NCBI GenBank assembly: GCA_032164245.1
Contig: JAVMKO010000003.1
Coordinates: 42,224,890 to 42,288,889 of the forward strand
Reading direction: 5' to 3'
DNA length: 64,000 bases
From: Sternotherus odoratus
Taxonomy: Eukaryota > Chordata > Testudines > Kinosternidae
Shown: positions 33,991-45,639 of the stretch, one piece after another
Layout: every line of letters starts with the position of its first letter
Numbering within the stretch: position 1 is the first letter of the stretch
Notes under the pieces: model-generated
What the model saw: the letters and a program-made list of their open reading frames with translations, nothing else
What the model was told of the DNA's origin: nothing
Database searches by the model: none
Program-made: the position numbers and the translations under genes

Positions 33991-36900
33991 TCCTCAATCA
34001 CTCAGAGATCCCAAGCACTGAAATATTAACTCTGATTCCTCCTGCTCATACTGCACATTCACCTTAAAGCATTTGTCCAGATCTTTTAGTCTCCTCTCCA
34101 TAATGATGTGTTTCTTTATAATGTCATCACCCTCACTATTCCAGAAGTTTTTAGGATCCAGACTTAAACAGGCAAAGTAGGAGAGCTCCCAACCTAAGAA
34201 CTAATTTAACTTCCTCATCTTTTGTGACTGTTTTCGCCTGTGTCCAGCACATGCACTGGGTCCCAAGAGGATAGAAGACACAACTCCTTGCACCCTTTCC
34301 CATCACTTATCCACCTGTTCAGGACAGAGCATAAACATTACAAATGTATAGTGAGGTATGTAACAGTTCAGGGAGTACTGTTCTACTACTGTTCTCAATC
34401 TATCTGTTTGTTCCTCAATTCCTCTTTAAAATAAATTGCAAATAAAAAAGTGACATGTATCAGATTATCTACAAATACACATTTCCATCTGCTGTGGATA
34501 GAGTCCACCTCCCAGAGGGAGAATGATGTAGCTAACTCCAAAGTTAGCACATCAGTCAATTTTTATGACTGCTGTTAATATTTATCTTGTAAAATATACA
34601 CAGCAGAAATAATAAAGGCAGAAATAAAGGCAGTGGGCAGCAGGTGGGCTAAAGGAGCAAAATTGGTGATAAGGGGCCTGATTCTGAATGAATTTAACTA
34701 ACTAAAAGATTTACCCTGTCTCCTGTGCATGCCTGATGGTAAGATATTTACCATTTAATAATTTTATATGTTCTAAAAATGTTTCACAGATTCTATTAAG
34801 TATTTTTGTTTATCTTGTGATCTGTAAGCTACCCTCTCTTAAGCAGCAGTTTCTGACAATACTAATATCCATTCCTTTTGAGGAGGTAAAAACAGGTCTT
34901 GCCAGGGTCTAAGAATTATTTTTTTGTTGTCAGGAAGCTTATTTTTTTTATCAGTTTTATCACCCCTCTTGCTACTGTTTTCAAATTAGTTGTAATCGTC
35001 TGGTACACAGAGGAACTGTGACATGCATATGTTTCAGTTCAATATGTGTCTCATTTTATCTGGCAAATTGTCTCAGAAATTATTTATTTCCTTACAAGAT
35101 AAAAATGTATGACTGTGTTCTGGGGTTTTAGGAGTAATGGCAGCACAAATTGATAATTCTAAACCCCAATTTACTCATCTTCTCAGGTGTCCAGTGTAAT
35201 ATAATCAACTCACTATCAAAATGTGTCAGCTTCCAGTTTGCATCCCAAACAGCTTTGTAGTTCACATTTAATAGGTTGCTCCATTCACCCTCTGAGCAGG
35301 ATGAATTTAAATCACCATCACAAAACTGTCTTGTGCTATGTGGTATATTTTAGTTTAGATCTAATAACCAGTTATTTCAAAATGATGCTCCTTATAGCAT
35401 CTCCAGTATAGATCCTGGCTAGACTCTTTTGGGCAAAGAAAATAATTTAAAGGTCCTGCTGTAGACCTTCTTGGTTAGATTTTTCTTCTTCTAAGTCTGT
35501 AAAGGACAAATATGATACCTTTTCAGATATCAGAAATAATTAATGGGCATTTAATTATCCATTGCTTTCAAACAATTTTCTTTCTTGAAAAATTCAAATT
35601 TCTTGACATATGAGAATATAGATTAGTTTCCCATGATACTTTTAATAAATGGTGAAGTTTATTCTATGCTTTCAAGGTTTGGTAGATTAAACTAGTAGCC
35701 CAGATACGAGTCATCTTCTTTGGTTTTCATTGTCTTTTTTGACGCAAGGTATAGAGGTTAAATTACTATACCACCAACTGTGATCATGAAGTGGATTAAA
35801 GACCACTTGACCTAGGTAAATTTAAGATTACCAATACAAAGATATGAAATTCATAATCTAGGTGGTTTATAATTTCATAAGAAAATCTGAAGTTTGTCTA
35901 GATGTTTAAAATATGTTGACACAATGTGTCAGCATTTGGAATAGAATAGACATCAAGTTGTGGTCCATGTGTCATCAGTGATCTAGTGAGTTTCCTTAAT
36001 AGTTACAGGATGAAATCAAACAGTGTACAGAGAGGTGGTCCATAAACTAGTTTTTCTTTTATGAAATAGTCTACAGAAAGAGAACTACTGAAACAGACTC
36101 TTTAGATATGGAACTACCACCATCTTTAGTGCACTAATTCATCTACAAAGGTTAAGACTCAATATATTCCATTTCATGAGGACCTCTTTAAATTTTAGGA
36201 TAATTGGGCCCACACTACCTTTGTTTATGTGCAGTTTACTGCCTAAGTAAGTCATAATTGTATTTCCAAACTCATTTTCTTGTTCTCAAAGGATTTATAG
36301 TCTGAAACTCTGACAAAGTCTTTTGCTAATAAGGACCCTATAAACTGTTTATTTGAGTTTACAAGTAAATACGTAGTTGTGTAAATGTGTGTGCGGGTGT
36401 GTGATGTCTATGTAGGCTTACATAGGTTTTGAGCATGCTCCTGTTCTTGTTCCCATCTCTGCACTGAACACTATGTGACCTGGAGAAAGTATGTTTAAAT
36501 GGTAAGGTTACAAATGTTTTCCCTTTTAAAAACGTTGTCCTTCAAAATGTGCATAGGCAGATTCACGGATGCCAATAAAAAGTACACCATAATAGTTAAA
36601 AGATAAGCTAGACATTAAGAGGGCCAAAGAGAATTTGAAGAGCAAATACAAGAGCCAAAAGACAGTAACAAAGAATATATTCCTTATCAATATCAGAAGT
36701 TGGTAGCCTGAGAGAGAATCTGTTGCTCCTTTAGGCTACTAGGAATCACAGAGTACAAGGATATTACGGTGAAGATAAACAATCTCTTGGCATCACCCAA
36801 GTCTCCCACATCAGTGTTCTCAGTACTTGGCTACAGAGTCAGTTTGTCTCTTTCTCTATCACTCGCTCTCTCTGTGCCAATTAATATAGCCTATCCTAGG

Positions 36901-37440
36901 GGAATCCCCGAACCATTTGGTTGTTGACTATAATTAAGTTTGGAAGGATTTGATTTTTTTGGTCAATAAATGTTGATTTCACTATATATAAAAACTGATG
37001 ATAAATATTTCCATTGACAGTCAAAATGTACAGATAGTCAAATAAAAATGCTGTTTGAGAGTTAGAGAACTCATTAGAGCTTGATTTAAGGATATTTGCT
37101 TTGTATATTTTGACATAACTATTGACAATTTGTGTTTTAACTGTTACAAAGTTTTATCTTTTAAAATATCAACATCTACTGACAGTTATCATTGTCTGAG
37201 CCCTCATTGTCTGACCTCACCATAGTTTCCCACGTGTGAAAATTTTAATTGATAAACTAGGAGGGGATGCTTAAAACCCATAATTTTGTGCAACTATAAA
37301 ATGCTAAGTTGGAAAAAATACAAACAATTATTTAAAATAATGATGTTATCTGTCAATATTATAAAAATAAATAAAAATTGAATTTTATGAAACCTAGCTA
37401 TAATGGGATCAGGGTCTCTCTTTGTTTTTTCATGGGAGAA
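33991..37440. other. AT-rich non-coding DNA, no recognised feature
   Basis: No gene, RNA or clear repeat. Scattered short open frames have no motif. Confidence 0.4.
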
Positions 37441-37720
37441 AGGATGATGTGGCTTAGGTTCCTAACTCCAGGAGAGGGTTCATGGCTGAGAATGTGGAAT
37501 GGATATAGGTGCCTGAGGTCCTAACTGATGGGAGTTCATCACATAAGAACCTTAGTTTATCTGGGCCCTAAACCCTGCCCCTTTTCTCTCCCCAATTTGT
37601 AGCTAGCTTAGGTGCTCCCTGCTCAGTTTAATGGCTTCTGAGAATCCATTTCTTGGGATTTAACTCTTAACCGGGGCACCTAACTCAGAGCTGTGAATTC
37701 TGCTGGGAGTTAGGTGATGC
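37440..37720. repeat. 'Taggtgcctaa' type dispersed repeat body
   Basis: Words 'ggcttaggttcctaactcc', 'ataggtgcctgaggtcc' and 'ggggcacctaactcagag' belong to the same SINE-like family seen near 8.0, 19.2, 20.6, 45.7 and 46.5 kb. No tRNA head is visible in this copy. Confidence 0.5.
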
Positions 37721-37924
37721 AATGCTGACCTTTGCAATGCCTGAAGTTCCTGCATGTCTTTTAGAACTGATGCCACTTTGGCAGTCTTCACAATTGGGGT
37801 TATTATTTCATGATGACTCAAAGGACTGTTCCTACCTTCCTGAAGACAAATGGTCTCACAAGGACTTCCATGGGAAGAGTGAGATAGTGAAGGGCATTGC
37901 ATTTAGGATGTGTATTGTTCTAAA

Positions 37925-38177
37925 TTCTGACAGAACAAGGAGTAATGGTCTTAAGTTGCAGGGGGGGAGGCTTAGGTTGGATATTAGGAAGAACTTTTTC
38001 ACTAGGAGGGTGGTTAAACACTGGAATGGGTTACCTAGGGAGGTGGTGGAATCTCCTTCCTTAGAGGTTTTTAAGGGCAGGCATTATTTAGTTGGGGATT
38101 GGTCCTGCTTTGAGCAGGGGCGTTGGACTAGATGCCCTCCAGAGGTCCCTTCCAGTCTTGGAATTCTATGATTCTAT
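37925..38177 (+). mobile_element. CR1 LINE 3' end
   Basis: A 5'-truncated CR1 starting at 'acagaacaaggagtaatgg'. It encodes [18 protein letters not shown] and [15 protein letters not shown], then is interrupted by a deletion within 'ttaagggcaggcattatttag'. It ends 'ggaattctatgattctat'. Sense on the plus strand, like the copies at 4.4, 17.3, 29.5 and 60.2 kb. Confidence 0.93.
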
Positions 38178-38309
38178 AAATTAATTGTATTTTCTTATGA
38201 TTTATTTTGTGCAAAATGTCTTTGTGTGTTATACACTTCACAACTGTCATGTGCCTTCTGAAAGATTTGAATTGTAAACTAAAATATTCAGAATTTTGGT
38301 GTGGCAATA

Positions 38310-38490
38310 TTCCCTCTAATTTTTGACAGGCTGTGTGTGCAAAACATGTCTTCTGTGCACATTTTTGCCAGGCTGTGTGTGCAAAAAAAATTCTTCTGTG
38401 CAATTTTTTTTGCTTCTGTGCAAATGTTTGTGTGTGCGTTGTTTCACCGTGTGCACAGGTTTTAGGATCTGTGTGCACGAGCACATGCAC
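38310..38490. repeat. Dispersed repeat with short internal tandem duplication
   Basis: 'attccctctaatttttgac' and 'gtgcacgagcacatgcacacag' match a common vertebrate MITE-like repeat that starts 'ATTCCCTCTAATTTTT'. Inside, a unit beginning 'aggctgtgtgtgcaaaa' and ending 'cttctgtgca' occurs twice (about 38329-38371 and 38372-38402), with a third partial 'cttctgtgcaaatg'. Confidence 0.55.
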
Positions 38491-38519
38491 ACAGCTTAGA
38501 AGGACAGTGGTGTGGAGTT

Positions 38520-38800
38520 CTGGGAGAGGGGGTGTTTAAGCTGTGGGGGAGTCTGAAGGGTCAGTACTGAGCCCAGGGCTAATCAGCTAGACATCAAGTG
38601 GTGGGCTCTGTTCAGGTTGAGAAGCCTTAAAACACCTCTGGACTCTGCCTGGGTTCCCTGATAGCAGTCTGAGTGGCCAACCGGGGGCTCTTGACTGTGA
38701 TCTGTGACACACACAGAGCCCCATTCTTTGTGGAGACTAACTGTATCATTTCTCTTATATACCAAGTTTCTATGAGACCAAATAAAGAATCCTGAGTTCA
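38520..38800 (+). repeat. LTR-like sequence with AATAAA near its end
   Basis: The region ends 'gagaccaaataaagaatcctgag', a polyadenylation-signal context typical of LTR R regions, preceded by GC-richer sequence. Neither end nor a target duplication could be fixed, so this is tentative. Confidence 0.3.
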
Positions 38801-39823
38801 TGTACCTGAAATAAAGTTAACCAGCTGGGCTTGTTTCAGTTTACAGTAATTTGTGTATTGGGCTGTTAACTTTTCCACCCAGGCACGTACTTTTGTAAGA
38901 CTCAATGTATTTCTATCCTCAAAGGTAACACAGTTAATGGGAAATAATTTATTTTGTTCCAGACAGCCATGCCAACTAGAAGTAAACCATCCAAGATGCT
39001 TGCTGCAAAGTTTTTCATCTAAGTATATTGATTTTAATGCTTGCACAGATTTTTCCCAAATTAACCTTTTATGATCTTTAGCTATATTTAAAAAAATGTT
39101 AGCAGGAAGAGAGTAAAACTGCACACCAACAGAATTGCTTTGAGATCTCCAGCAGAACTGTTCTGAGATCTCTGCAAGGAATAAACATTTCTAGGGCTAT
39201 GCATCTCATTTTTCTGTTAGTACTGTCAGTTTTACTGATGCCAATAATATGAACCTGACCAAAATCTAACAAAAATAAATGGAGAAAACACATACATAAT
39301 ATATGTGTGCATAATAAATATATATATCCTTCCCAGCTGGAAATCTTTCATTTTGATATAAATCTATGATATTCCTTAAGGTGTTCATTTCAAATGTGAA
39401 ACAGATACAGAATTTGTGATCAAAGGATTTAAACCATTCCTCCTGTGTCCTCTGATATGTATCTAAAGAACTGGTTTGCAAAATGTAAGCTTGAAATATT
39501 TGCTGATATGTAAAGAATCTACTCAATGCTATATCCAGGTGGTGCTGCAAATTCTAGCCATGAAGGAGAATATAGATACATTCCAAAAAGAGAAACAAAA
39601 ATACAACCTCCCTGGAGGTCAAATTGAGTTGATATGACCACTATATTTTATTGGCATGTTTGCAAGTAGGATGTACCAACTATACCAGTAAAATTACTTC
39701 TATTCCTTTCCTTTACTTATGAGATGGCTCCATAGCTTCCATCACTGGAATTCTCAGCTCCAGCTCCTCCTTCCACAGTTCTTCTACACTTCTCTTATAA
39801 GAGAGCCACTCAACCAGACACTG

Positions 39824-39866
<43 letters not shown>

Positions 39867-42110
39867 TTTCTTTGCTTTTTTTGTTAAGTGAGCGATGTTA
39901 CTATACATTTTCACATAATCTGAGATGCCCTGTGCTTTACTGACAAAATATGATGCAGTAGAAAAATGGGAGGCACTTTCATAGCTCTCAATATAATGGC
40001 ATCTGTACTCTAAGTAAGGGGAGGGATCTACTGTAAAACTAGAGAGGACAGGTCCCTCTCACGCCACCCAACTACATTCATCTTATACAAAGATATGGGA
40101 AGAAACAGGTAATGGAGGTTGGGGCAGGAGGAAGAACATTGCCCCAGAGAAAAGCAAGATATCTAGTAGCCAGCTTAGTGGGAAATAGGAGATCTGGACT
40201 ACTGTGGAGAGAAAAAAGGGATGGAGCAGCTGACAAAGAAAAAGATAGGGTGACTGATTAACCAAGACTTTCTCATGTCCTGTTATTTTTGTTATCCCAT
40301 CCCTCCCTACACCAAGGCTGTACTACTTGTTTGTATCATCCACCAATTATGTCTTATCTTTTAAAGCTCTAAACTCTTGGGGACAAGGGCTATCATTTTC
40401 CATAGCAACATCTCACACAACGGGGCCCCATCCTTACTGGCTTTGTTGACACCAAAGGATTGTTTTAGCTGCTCTGTAATGTCCTTATGCTGTGTTTGTT
40501 CCTATTACCACCTGGTAAAGAGCAGTTGTTGGGAAAAGAAAGATAATATCAGAACAGAGTAGAGGAAAGAGTACAAGAGAACAATGAATTGCAGGGAGGA
40601 TGAGAAAGGAGAAAAAGAATAAGGGAAAAGAAAGGGCGTGGGAGGGATTTTTTTTTCCAGAGACAGTATTTTGAAAATATGCTCCTTAATATACTCTCAA
40701 CCCCTCTTTTAATTACCTTCCAACATCAACAGCTGCAAAGAAATTTAAATAAAGATGGGATTTATTATTTTGTATATTTATGTTTAGAAGAAATAAACAG
40801 CTTTGCTTTCAGAAGCGCTGTTTACTATTCTAACTTGTAATATAAACATGATGCATATCCTAATGTAAAAATTCTGTATTGGGCCTTCATTCTTTAATAT
40901 GCCATATTGCTTTAAACCTTAAATATCCTGGGATTAATTCACTGGCTCTTGTGTAAATTGATGCATACTTGAATAGCATGTTTCCAGTAGGCCTCTTAGC
41001 CTGATCGATGTCTCATAAATAAAAATGTGAGACTGCTGCAAAAGGACTTCCATTGCACTGACATGATGCTTTCAGAACACTGCTGGGCTATCCCAGCATA
41101 AACTGATAAAACTATAAATTATATCAGATTGTACACCTTTTATTTGTTATTATGCACAGTCAATCCAGCATCATGGTAGTAAAAAAAAAAAAAAAAACAT
41201 TTGAAGTACTTCCAGTGCCAATAACTATCTCAGATAAGACATGGCTGTATTTAATGGTAAATACATTTTTATGATGATTGCCGAGATCAAGCTGACTCAA
41301 TAATGACGGTTGTTTTTCTGACATTTGATTGGGTACTTATCAGCAGACAAGAATATTTCAGACAGGGGGAATGATGTTGTGGTGGAGCAGCGAAATCTCA
41401 CACCAGCTGAAAAGAAAGCCTATGGGCCAAGCCCTGTCCCGTTATGCCTTCAGCCAATGCCATGTCGAAGGGGGAAGAAAAGGAGAGAACATGGGTCAGT
41501 CCAAGGCTGGCTGGTGAGGAGGCAGGAGGCAGTTCTGCTGTGGGAGAAACACTGCATCTTTGTCTAAGAGAGGAAGACTGGGGAGCACTCAGCAGTGACC
41601 TTATTGCTGGACGGATTGTACTGCTACATGTTGGACAGCTTTTATTGCATTGCTTTTATAGACTGATTTCTTATACACAGATGGGCTGCTTATCAGCCCC
41701 AGTCCTGTGAAAAGGACAAATTAAGAACAAAATGTTACAACAGCCCCAGAGCCTGATCCATACTCATAAGGCTGCTCCTTGCCACTCTGGCAATGGCCTC
41801 GGGGTGGGTATAAATTTCATTTGTAACAACCAGTTTTGAAACAGGGTAGTCCACAAGGACTGCACTAGCAGAGAAATCCTGCCTCCTCCTCCACTGAAGG
41901 CTATGGATCCAGAGGAACCTGTGTCTGACACTAAGCAGGAAAAGCACTGCAATACACTGAACTGTGGGCGCTCCCTGTGTGTTGTCATGCAGGAAAGGTA
42001 TACAGAGGAGGCTGGTAGACTTGCTAGTACAAAGCTCCACTGGCCCAGGGAGGTGGAGTTCTCTGTACTTGCAAAGATAGCTCATCCACCACAAACTCCC
42101 ACAACTACAA
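38801..42110. other. Non-coding DNA with simple repeats
   Basis: Contains a (CT)19 microsatellite (39826-39863) and a 17-bp poly(A) (41181-41197). 40740-41330 is repeat-poor and AT-rich. 41390-42110 is noticeably more GC-rich than its surroundings but shows no domain in any frame; the longest frame (41735-42094, minus, 119 codons) is not recognised. Confidence 0.4.
39826..39863 (+). repeat. (CT)19 microsatellite
   Basis: Uninterrupted CT dinucleotide run. Confidence 0.97.
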
Positions 42111-42123
42111 CCATCTAGTTCCA

Positions 42124-42532
42124 GGGACTTGCTCCTTTCCCCACCACATCAACCAATGTCATATATGCCATTATATGCCACCAGTGTCCCTCTGCTATGT
42201 ACATCGGCCAAACTGGACAGTCCCTAAGAAAAAGGATAAATGCACACAAATCAGATATTAGGAATGGTAATATACAAAAACCTGTAGGGGAACACTTCAA
42301 CCTGCCTGGACACACAATTGCAGATTTAAAAGTCACCATACTGCAGCAAAAAAACTTCAAGTCCAGACTGCAAAGGGAAACTGCAGAGCTGCAATTCATT
42401 TGCAAATTCAACACAAACAATCTCGGATTGAACAAAGACCTACAATGGCTCGCTCATTACAGAACTAGTTTCTCCTCTCTCCATGTCCACACCCCCCATT
42501 CAAATGCTAGAAGAACAACCCACCCTCCTTGA
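42124..42532 (+). pseudogene. GIY-YIG endonuclease domain remnant of a Penelope-like element
   Basis: The plus frame reads STNVIYAIICHQCPSAMYIG, then QTGQSLRKRINAHKSDI, NGNIQKPVGEHFNLPGH, and on to LQRETAELQFICKFNT. VIY (42158-42166) and YIG (42200-42208) are the two half-motifs of GIY-YIG nucleases, with the first Gly replaced by Val. An arginine and histidine follow in LRKRINAHKSDI, as in Penelope endonucleases, and a GEHF segment comes later. In complete elements this domain follows the reverse transcriptase and nicks the target. The RT is missing here, so this is a dead fragment, although its frame is open to a stop at 42530-42532. Confidence 0.85.
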
Positions 42533-42639
42533 TCGGAGATAACAAGCTGGTTCAGCCTAATTGGACTAACCTTTTTACCTCCCACCTGGTTCTTGCCTAC
42601 TTTTCTATACCTGTCTCTGGACACTTCCACTGCTTGCAT

Positions 42640-42667
42640 CCGACGAAGTGGGTATTAGCCCACGAAA
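42640..42667 (+). ncRNA. Hammerhead-like motif (candidate)
   Basis: CCGACGA, an extra A, a perfect five-pair stem GTGGG/CCCAC with loop TATTAG, then GAAA. After it, GC-TCAT-GC could form a two-pair stem III, followed by U and a non-G base. Core base U4 is changed to C. Confidence 0.33.
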
Positions 42668-42765
42668 GCTCATGCTTCAAAACTTTATAGTTAGTCTTTA
42701 AGGTGCCACAGGACTTTGTTACCTCTGCTATTCCAGACTAACACGGCTACCTCTCTGACTCTTTC

Positions 42766-43473
42766 CCCACCTCCTCAGCATTGCAATAAACCCCAATGCA
42801 CAATTCACCTGATCAGGCTGTACACTGATTTACAGAATCTTAAATGATTCCCTGCTGGGATTATTAGGCATGAAGAGTCAGGTTGAAGATTATTAATTTT
42901 ATATATAATGGCAAAAATTGATCTTCTAAACACTCTGCTTCAGTGAGCAAAACAATTGAAAGCAAGGTATAAGGCCAAGTGCTGGTTGTGAATGGGATTG
43001 CTGCATGAGAATGGTGAACAGGACTTTTCCCGAAGGAAGGATGACAACTAGTAACAGAGGATACACTTTTGAACATATAGTTTATTGTATTTGCCATATC
43101 TTCAAGCAACTCTTCAAATAGCGAGCTGTTAATTCTCTTACCCACTCTGTGAATTAGATAACCAGGCCCATATTACAGGTAGGGAAACTTGATACAGAGA
43201 GGGAGTCAGTGACCAGGCCAGGATTAAGAACTCAGTATTCCCTGCCTCTTCTGTTCTTGTGCTTAGACCATTTGAAATATTACTGTCATCTGTGAACAAA
43301 TTTTAAGAAATTGTTAAATAATAAACCAAATATGACCCCAAAGTTTTTCATATTCATATGTCTCAGAGTCCAACAAAGGTTCCTAAAATGAATGAAGATT
43401 TGTGTTTATAAAAGGATATTAAGATGTAAGTGGCTACAAATTGCATACACAAATAGTTTCTATTCCACAACAT
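42766..43473. other. Non-coding DNA with a MIR-like piece
   Basis: 43150-43260 ('acaggtagggaaacttgatacagagaggg') matches the conserved MIR-type core. Nothing else recognised. Confidence 0.4.
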
Positions 43474-43481
43474 ATATATCT

Positions 43482-44069
43482 ATGGTTACCATACATCTGG
43501 AGTTTCCCAGACATGTCCGGCTTTTGGGATTTTAAATAGCTGCCCGGGAGGATTTTGTAAAAATCTAAAAAGGTCCAGGATTTCCCTCCCAATACAGAGC
43601 GCGGCACGACTGACAGGATGGCTGGGCTGGATTGAGCCACTCACATCGGGGCCTACAGCAGCCAGAGCCCCCCCCCCTTGCTCCCCCCCCTCCCCTGCAG
43701 CCTCAATGCACCATGCTAGCCGTGCTCAGGGGGGAGGAGTGGAACTGTGCACTCCGTGGGGGAGCGCAGCAGCATGTTGGCGGCAGCATGTCTGGCTCCG
43801 TGTGGAGCCAGACGTGCTGCTCTGAGTTGCACAGTAAGGGAGCCGGGGGGTTGGAGACGGGGCATAGGATCCCAGGGGGAAGTCAGGGGACAGGGCGGTT
43901 AGGGAAAGGGTCCCAGGAGGGGGTGATCAGGGAACAAGGAGCAGTTTGGATGGGTTGGGGGTTCTATAGGGGGAAGTCAGAGGGTGGGAAGTGGTAGGGA
44001 GTGGATAGGGTGGGGCTACATCCCCCATGGGGTGTCCTCTTTTTTTAAAGTTAAAATATGGTAATCCTA
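43482..44069. mobile_element. hAT-type non-autonomous element with exact 8-bp duplication
   Basis: Flanked on both sides by ATATATCT (43474-43481 and 44070-44077), an exact 8-bp duplication typical of hAT. The ends read ATGGTTACCATAC and, in reverse complement on the right, TAGGATTACCATATTTT. This is a degenerate inverted pair probably derived from CAGGGTTACCATA. The 588-bp interior is very GC-rich and G-run-rich on the plus strand, which creates a spurious long frame at 43632-43997. No transposase. Confidence 0.85.
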
Positions 44070-44184
44070 ATATATCTCCATATCCAGAAAACAGCTACTA
44101 TGAATGCATGCGCCTGGTTCTGTAATCAGCCAACCATTTCAGCACATGCTTAAGTTCCATTGACAAAGTTAAGCACATAGCAGC

Positions 44185-44521
44185 ACAGAAGTAAGGTGGC
44201 TATCCCATAACATGCCTACCTTATTTCTGTGCTGATGCTGATGGTGGCTCTGCCTTCAGAGCTGATCATCGTCCAGCAGCTGCTGCTCTCTGCCCACACA
44301 GTTCTGAAGGCAGCTCTGCAACCAGACGTAAGGCTGACTAAAGTGCAGCCCCCCTCCAATAACTTTGTGACCCTCCTCCATCCTCTTTTGGGTCAAGACT
44401 CCCACAGTTATAAAACCATGAAATTTCAGATTTAAATAGCTGAAATCATGAAATTTATTATTTTTTAAATCCTATGACTGTGAAATTGACCAAAATGGAC
44501 CATGAGTTTAGTAGGGGCCTA
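44185..44521. repeat. Dispersed MITE-like repeat
   Basis: 'gcagcacagaagtaaggtgg' near the start is mirrored by 'ccttatttctgtgctgatgc' 50 bp later. The unit runs on through 'gctctgccttcagagctg', 'ttgtgaccctcctcc', 'ataaaaccatgaaatttcag' and ends 'gtaggggccta'. This is a family that I recognise as frequent in turtles. It is non-coding. Superfamily unknown. Confidence 0.6.
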
Positions 44522-45639
44522 ATCATCTGTATGCTCCAGAATCATTCTCATCCTATTAAATAAGCATAATATCACAGGTGACTGCTCTCTTTTTTACTAT
44601 ATTTTGAATAAAAGATAAATCTGATGTCTTGTGATCTACTGGCACTGTTGTCGGGACATTGTGTTGATCATGGTATCCTGACAAAACTCTAGATCACATT
44701 GTTATTGTCTGTGTAACATTTCCATTACATGGGCCATGGTTTTTTTTATTGCCTGTGGCTGACTATTGTGTGGTGTTGCTACGCAGTTAGAAAACAGCCA
44801 TACACTGTACCGCATTTGATCACACGTCCATAATAAGTGAAGTCCCTTACTTAGTCCATAAGAACATTTGAAGGTTTGGTTAACTAATGTTAATAAGTGA
44901 CTAAGATCATTAGATGACTGGAATTCATATGTTATAGAAGTTCAAAGAATTATTATTTTTATAACACATTTACATACAAAGGAATATGTTACATGCATAG
45001 CCTTTGCTGCATTTATTTTTCTGATCAGACTTCTTAGTCCTTTGTTTACGGGGTCAAAATTATATATTAGGATATGTTATATTCATGCTCATCTATTCCA
45101 TTTCTTAGGGTCAGGTTTGCAAAAAAGTCACCAAAGTGAATTGCATGAAGTTGGCAAAAGCCGAAACTGCATTTGCAAGCACAGAACTGTAAATGTGTAA
45201 TTTCTTGTCCATTTCTGTCTAGATGAAGATGTGGCCCAGGCACAAAAATACCTTTATGCTTCATAATCACTCATGAATTTATCCTCATAACTCTACTCTG
45301 TGAGAGAAGTAGCATTTTGACCATTCAGCATGTGGTAACCGAGGAACTCAGAAATACAGGTTCCAATTCAGGATGTGACTCATTTTAAGAATGTGAATAA
45401 TCCTGTTGACTTCAAATGACAATTCATGCCTAATTTTAGGCACATGTGCTTAAGTACCTGGTTCAATCAGGACCAAAATAACTTAGAAACTTCAATAGTC
45501 GGTATGTGGAAGATATATGAATGTGGAATAGTAGGAATGGCCCCATCATCATAGTATCTGAGCTCCTCATGCTCCCAATATGTTTATTCCCACAGCATGC
45601 CTGTGTCTTAGGAAAAATACCATTGTTCTCATTTATAAG
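44522..45639. other. Non-coding DNA with diffuse old repeats
   Basis: 45351-45480 resembles an old 'ttcaggatgtgac...cacatgtgcttaagtacctgg' repeat that recurs near 44125 and 54132. No gene. Confidence 0.35.

Larger units (their letters stand above)
42118..42765 (+). mobile_element. Penelope-like element: GIY-YIG region plus 3' tail
   Basis: A 5'-truncated element that joins a coding end (42124-42532) to the family's 3' untranslated tail. The tail has 'ctgtctctggacacttccac', the hammerhead-like motif (42640-42667), 'agtctttaaggtgccacagg' and finally 'cagactaacacggctacc'. This copy identifies the non-coding tails elsewhere in the window as Penelope-derived. The left border lies within 'cacaactacaaccatctag'. 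Confidence 0.88.

Noticed and set aside
38128..38490. 120-codon minus-strand frame with His/Thr/Cys-rich sequence
   Set aside because: It runs through a CR1 tail and a 'tgtgtgcaaaa' repeat; the apparent motifs are repeat translation.
41735..42094. 119-codon minus-strand frame as a possible exon
   Set aside because: No recognisable domain, no splice-site context that I could support and no matching neighbour exon; kept only as a GC-richer stretch.
43632..43997. 121-codon plus-strand frame
   Set aside because: It lies inside the GC-rich interior of a hAT MITE bounded by an exact 8-bp duplication; the translation is G/S/W-rich with no domain.
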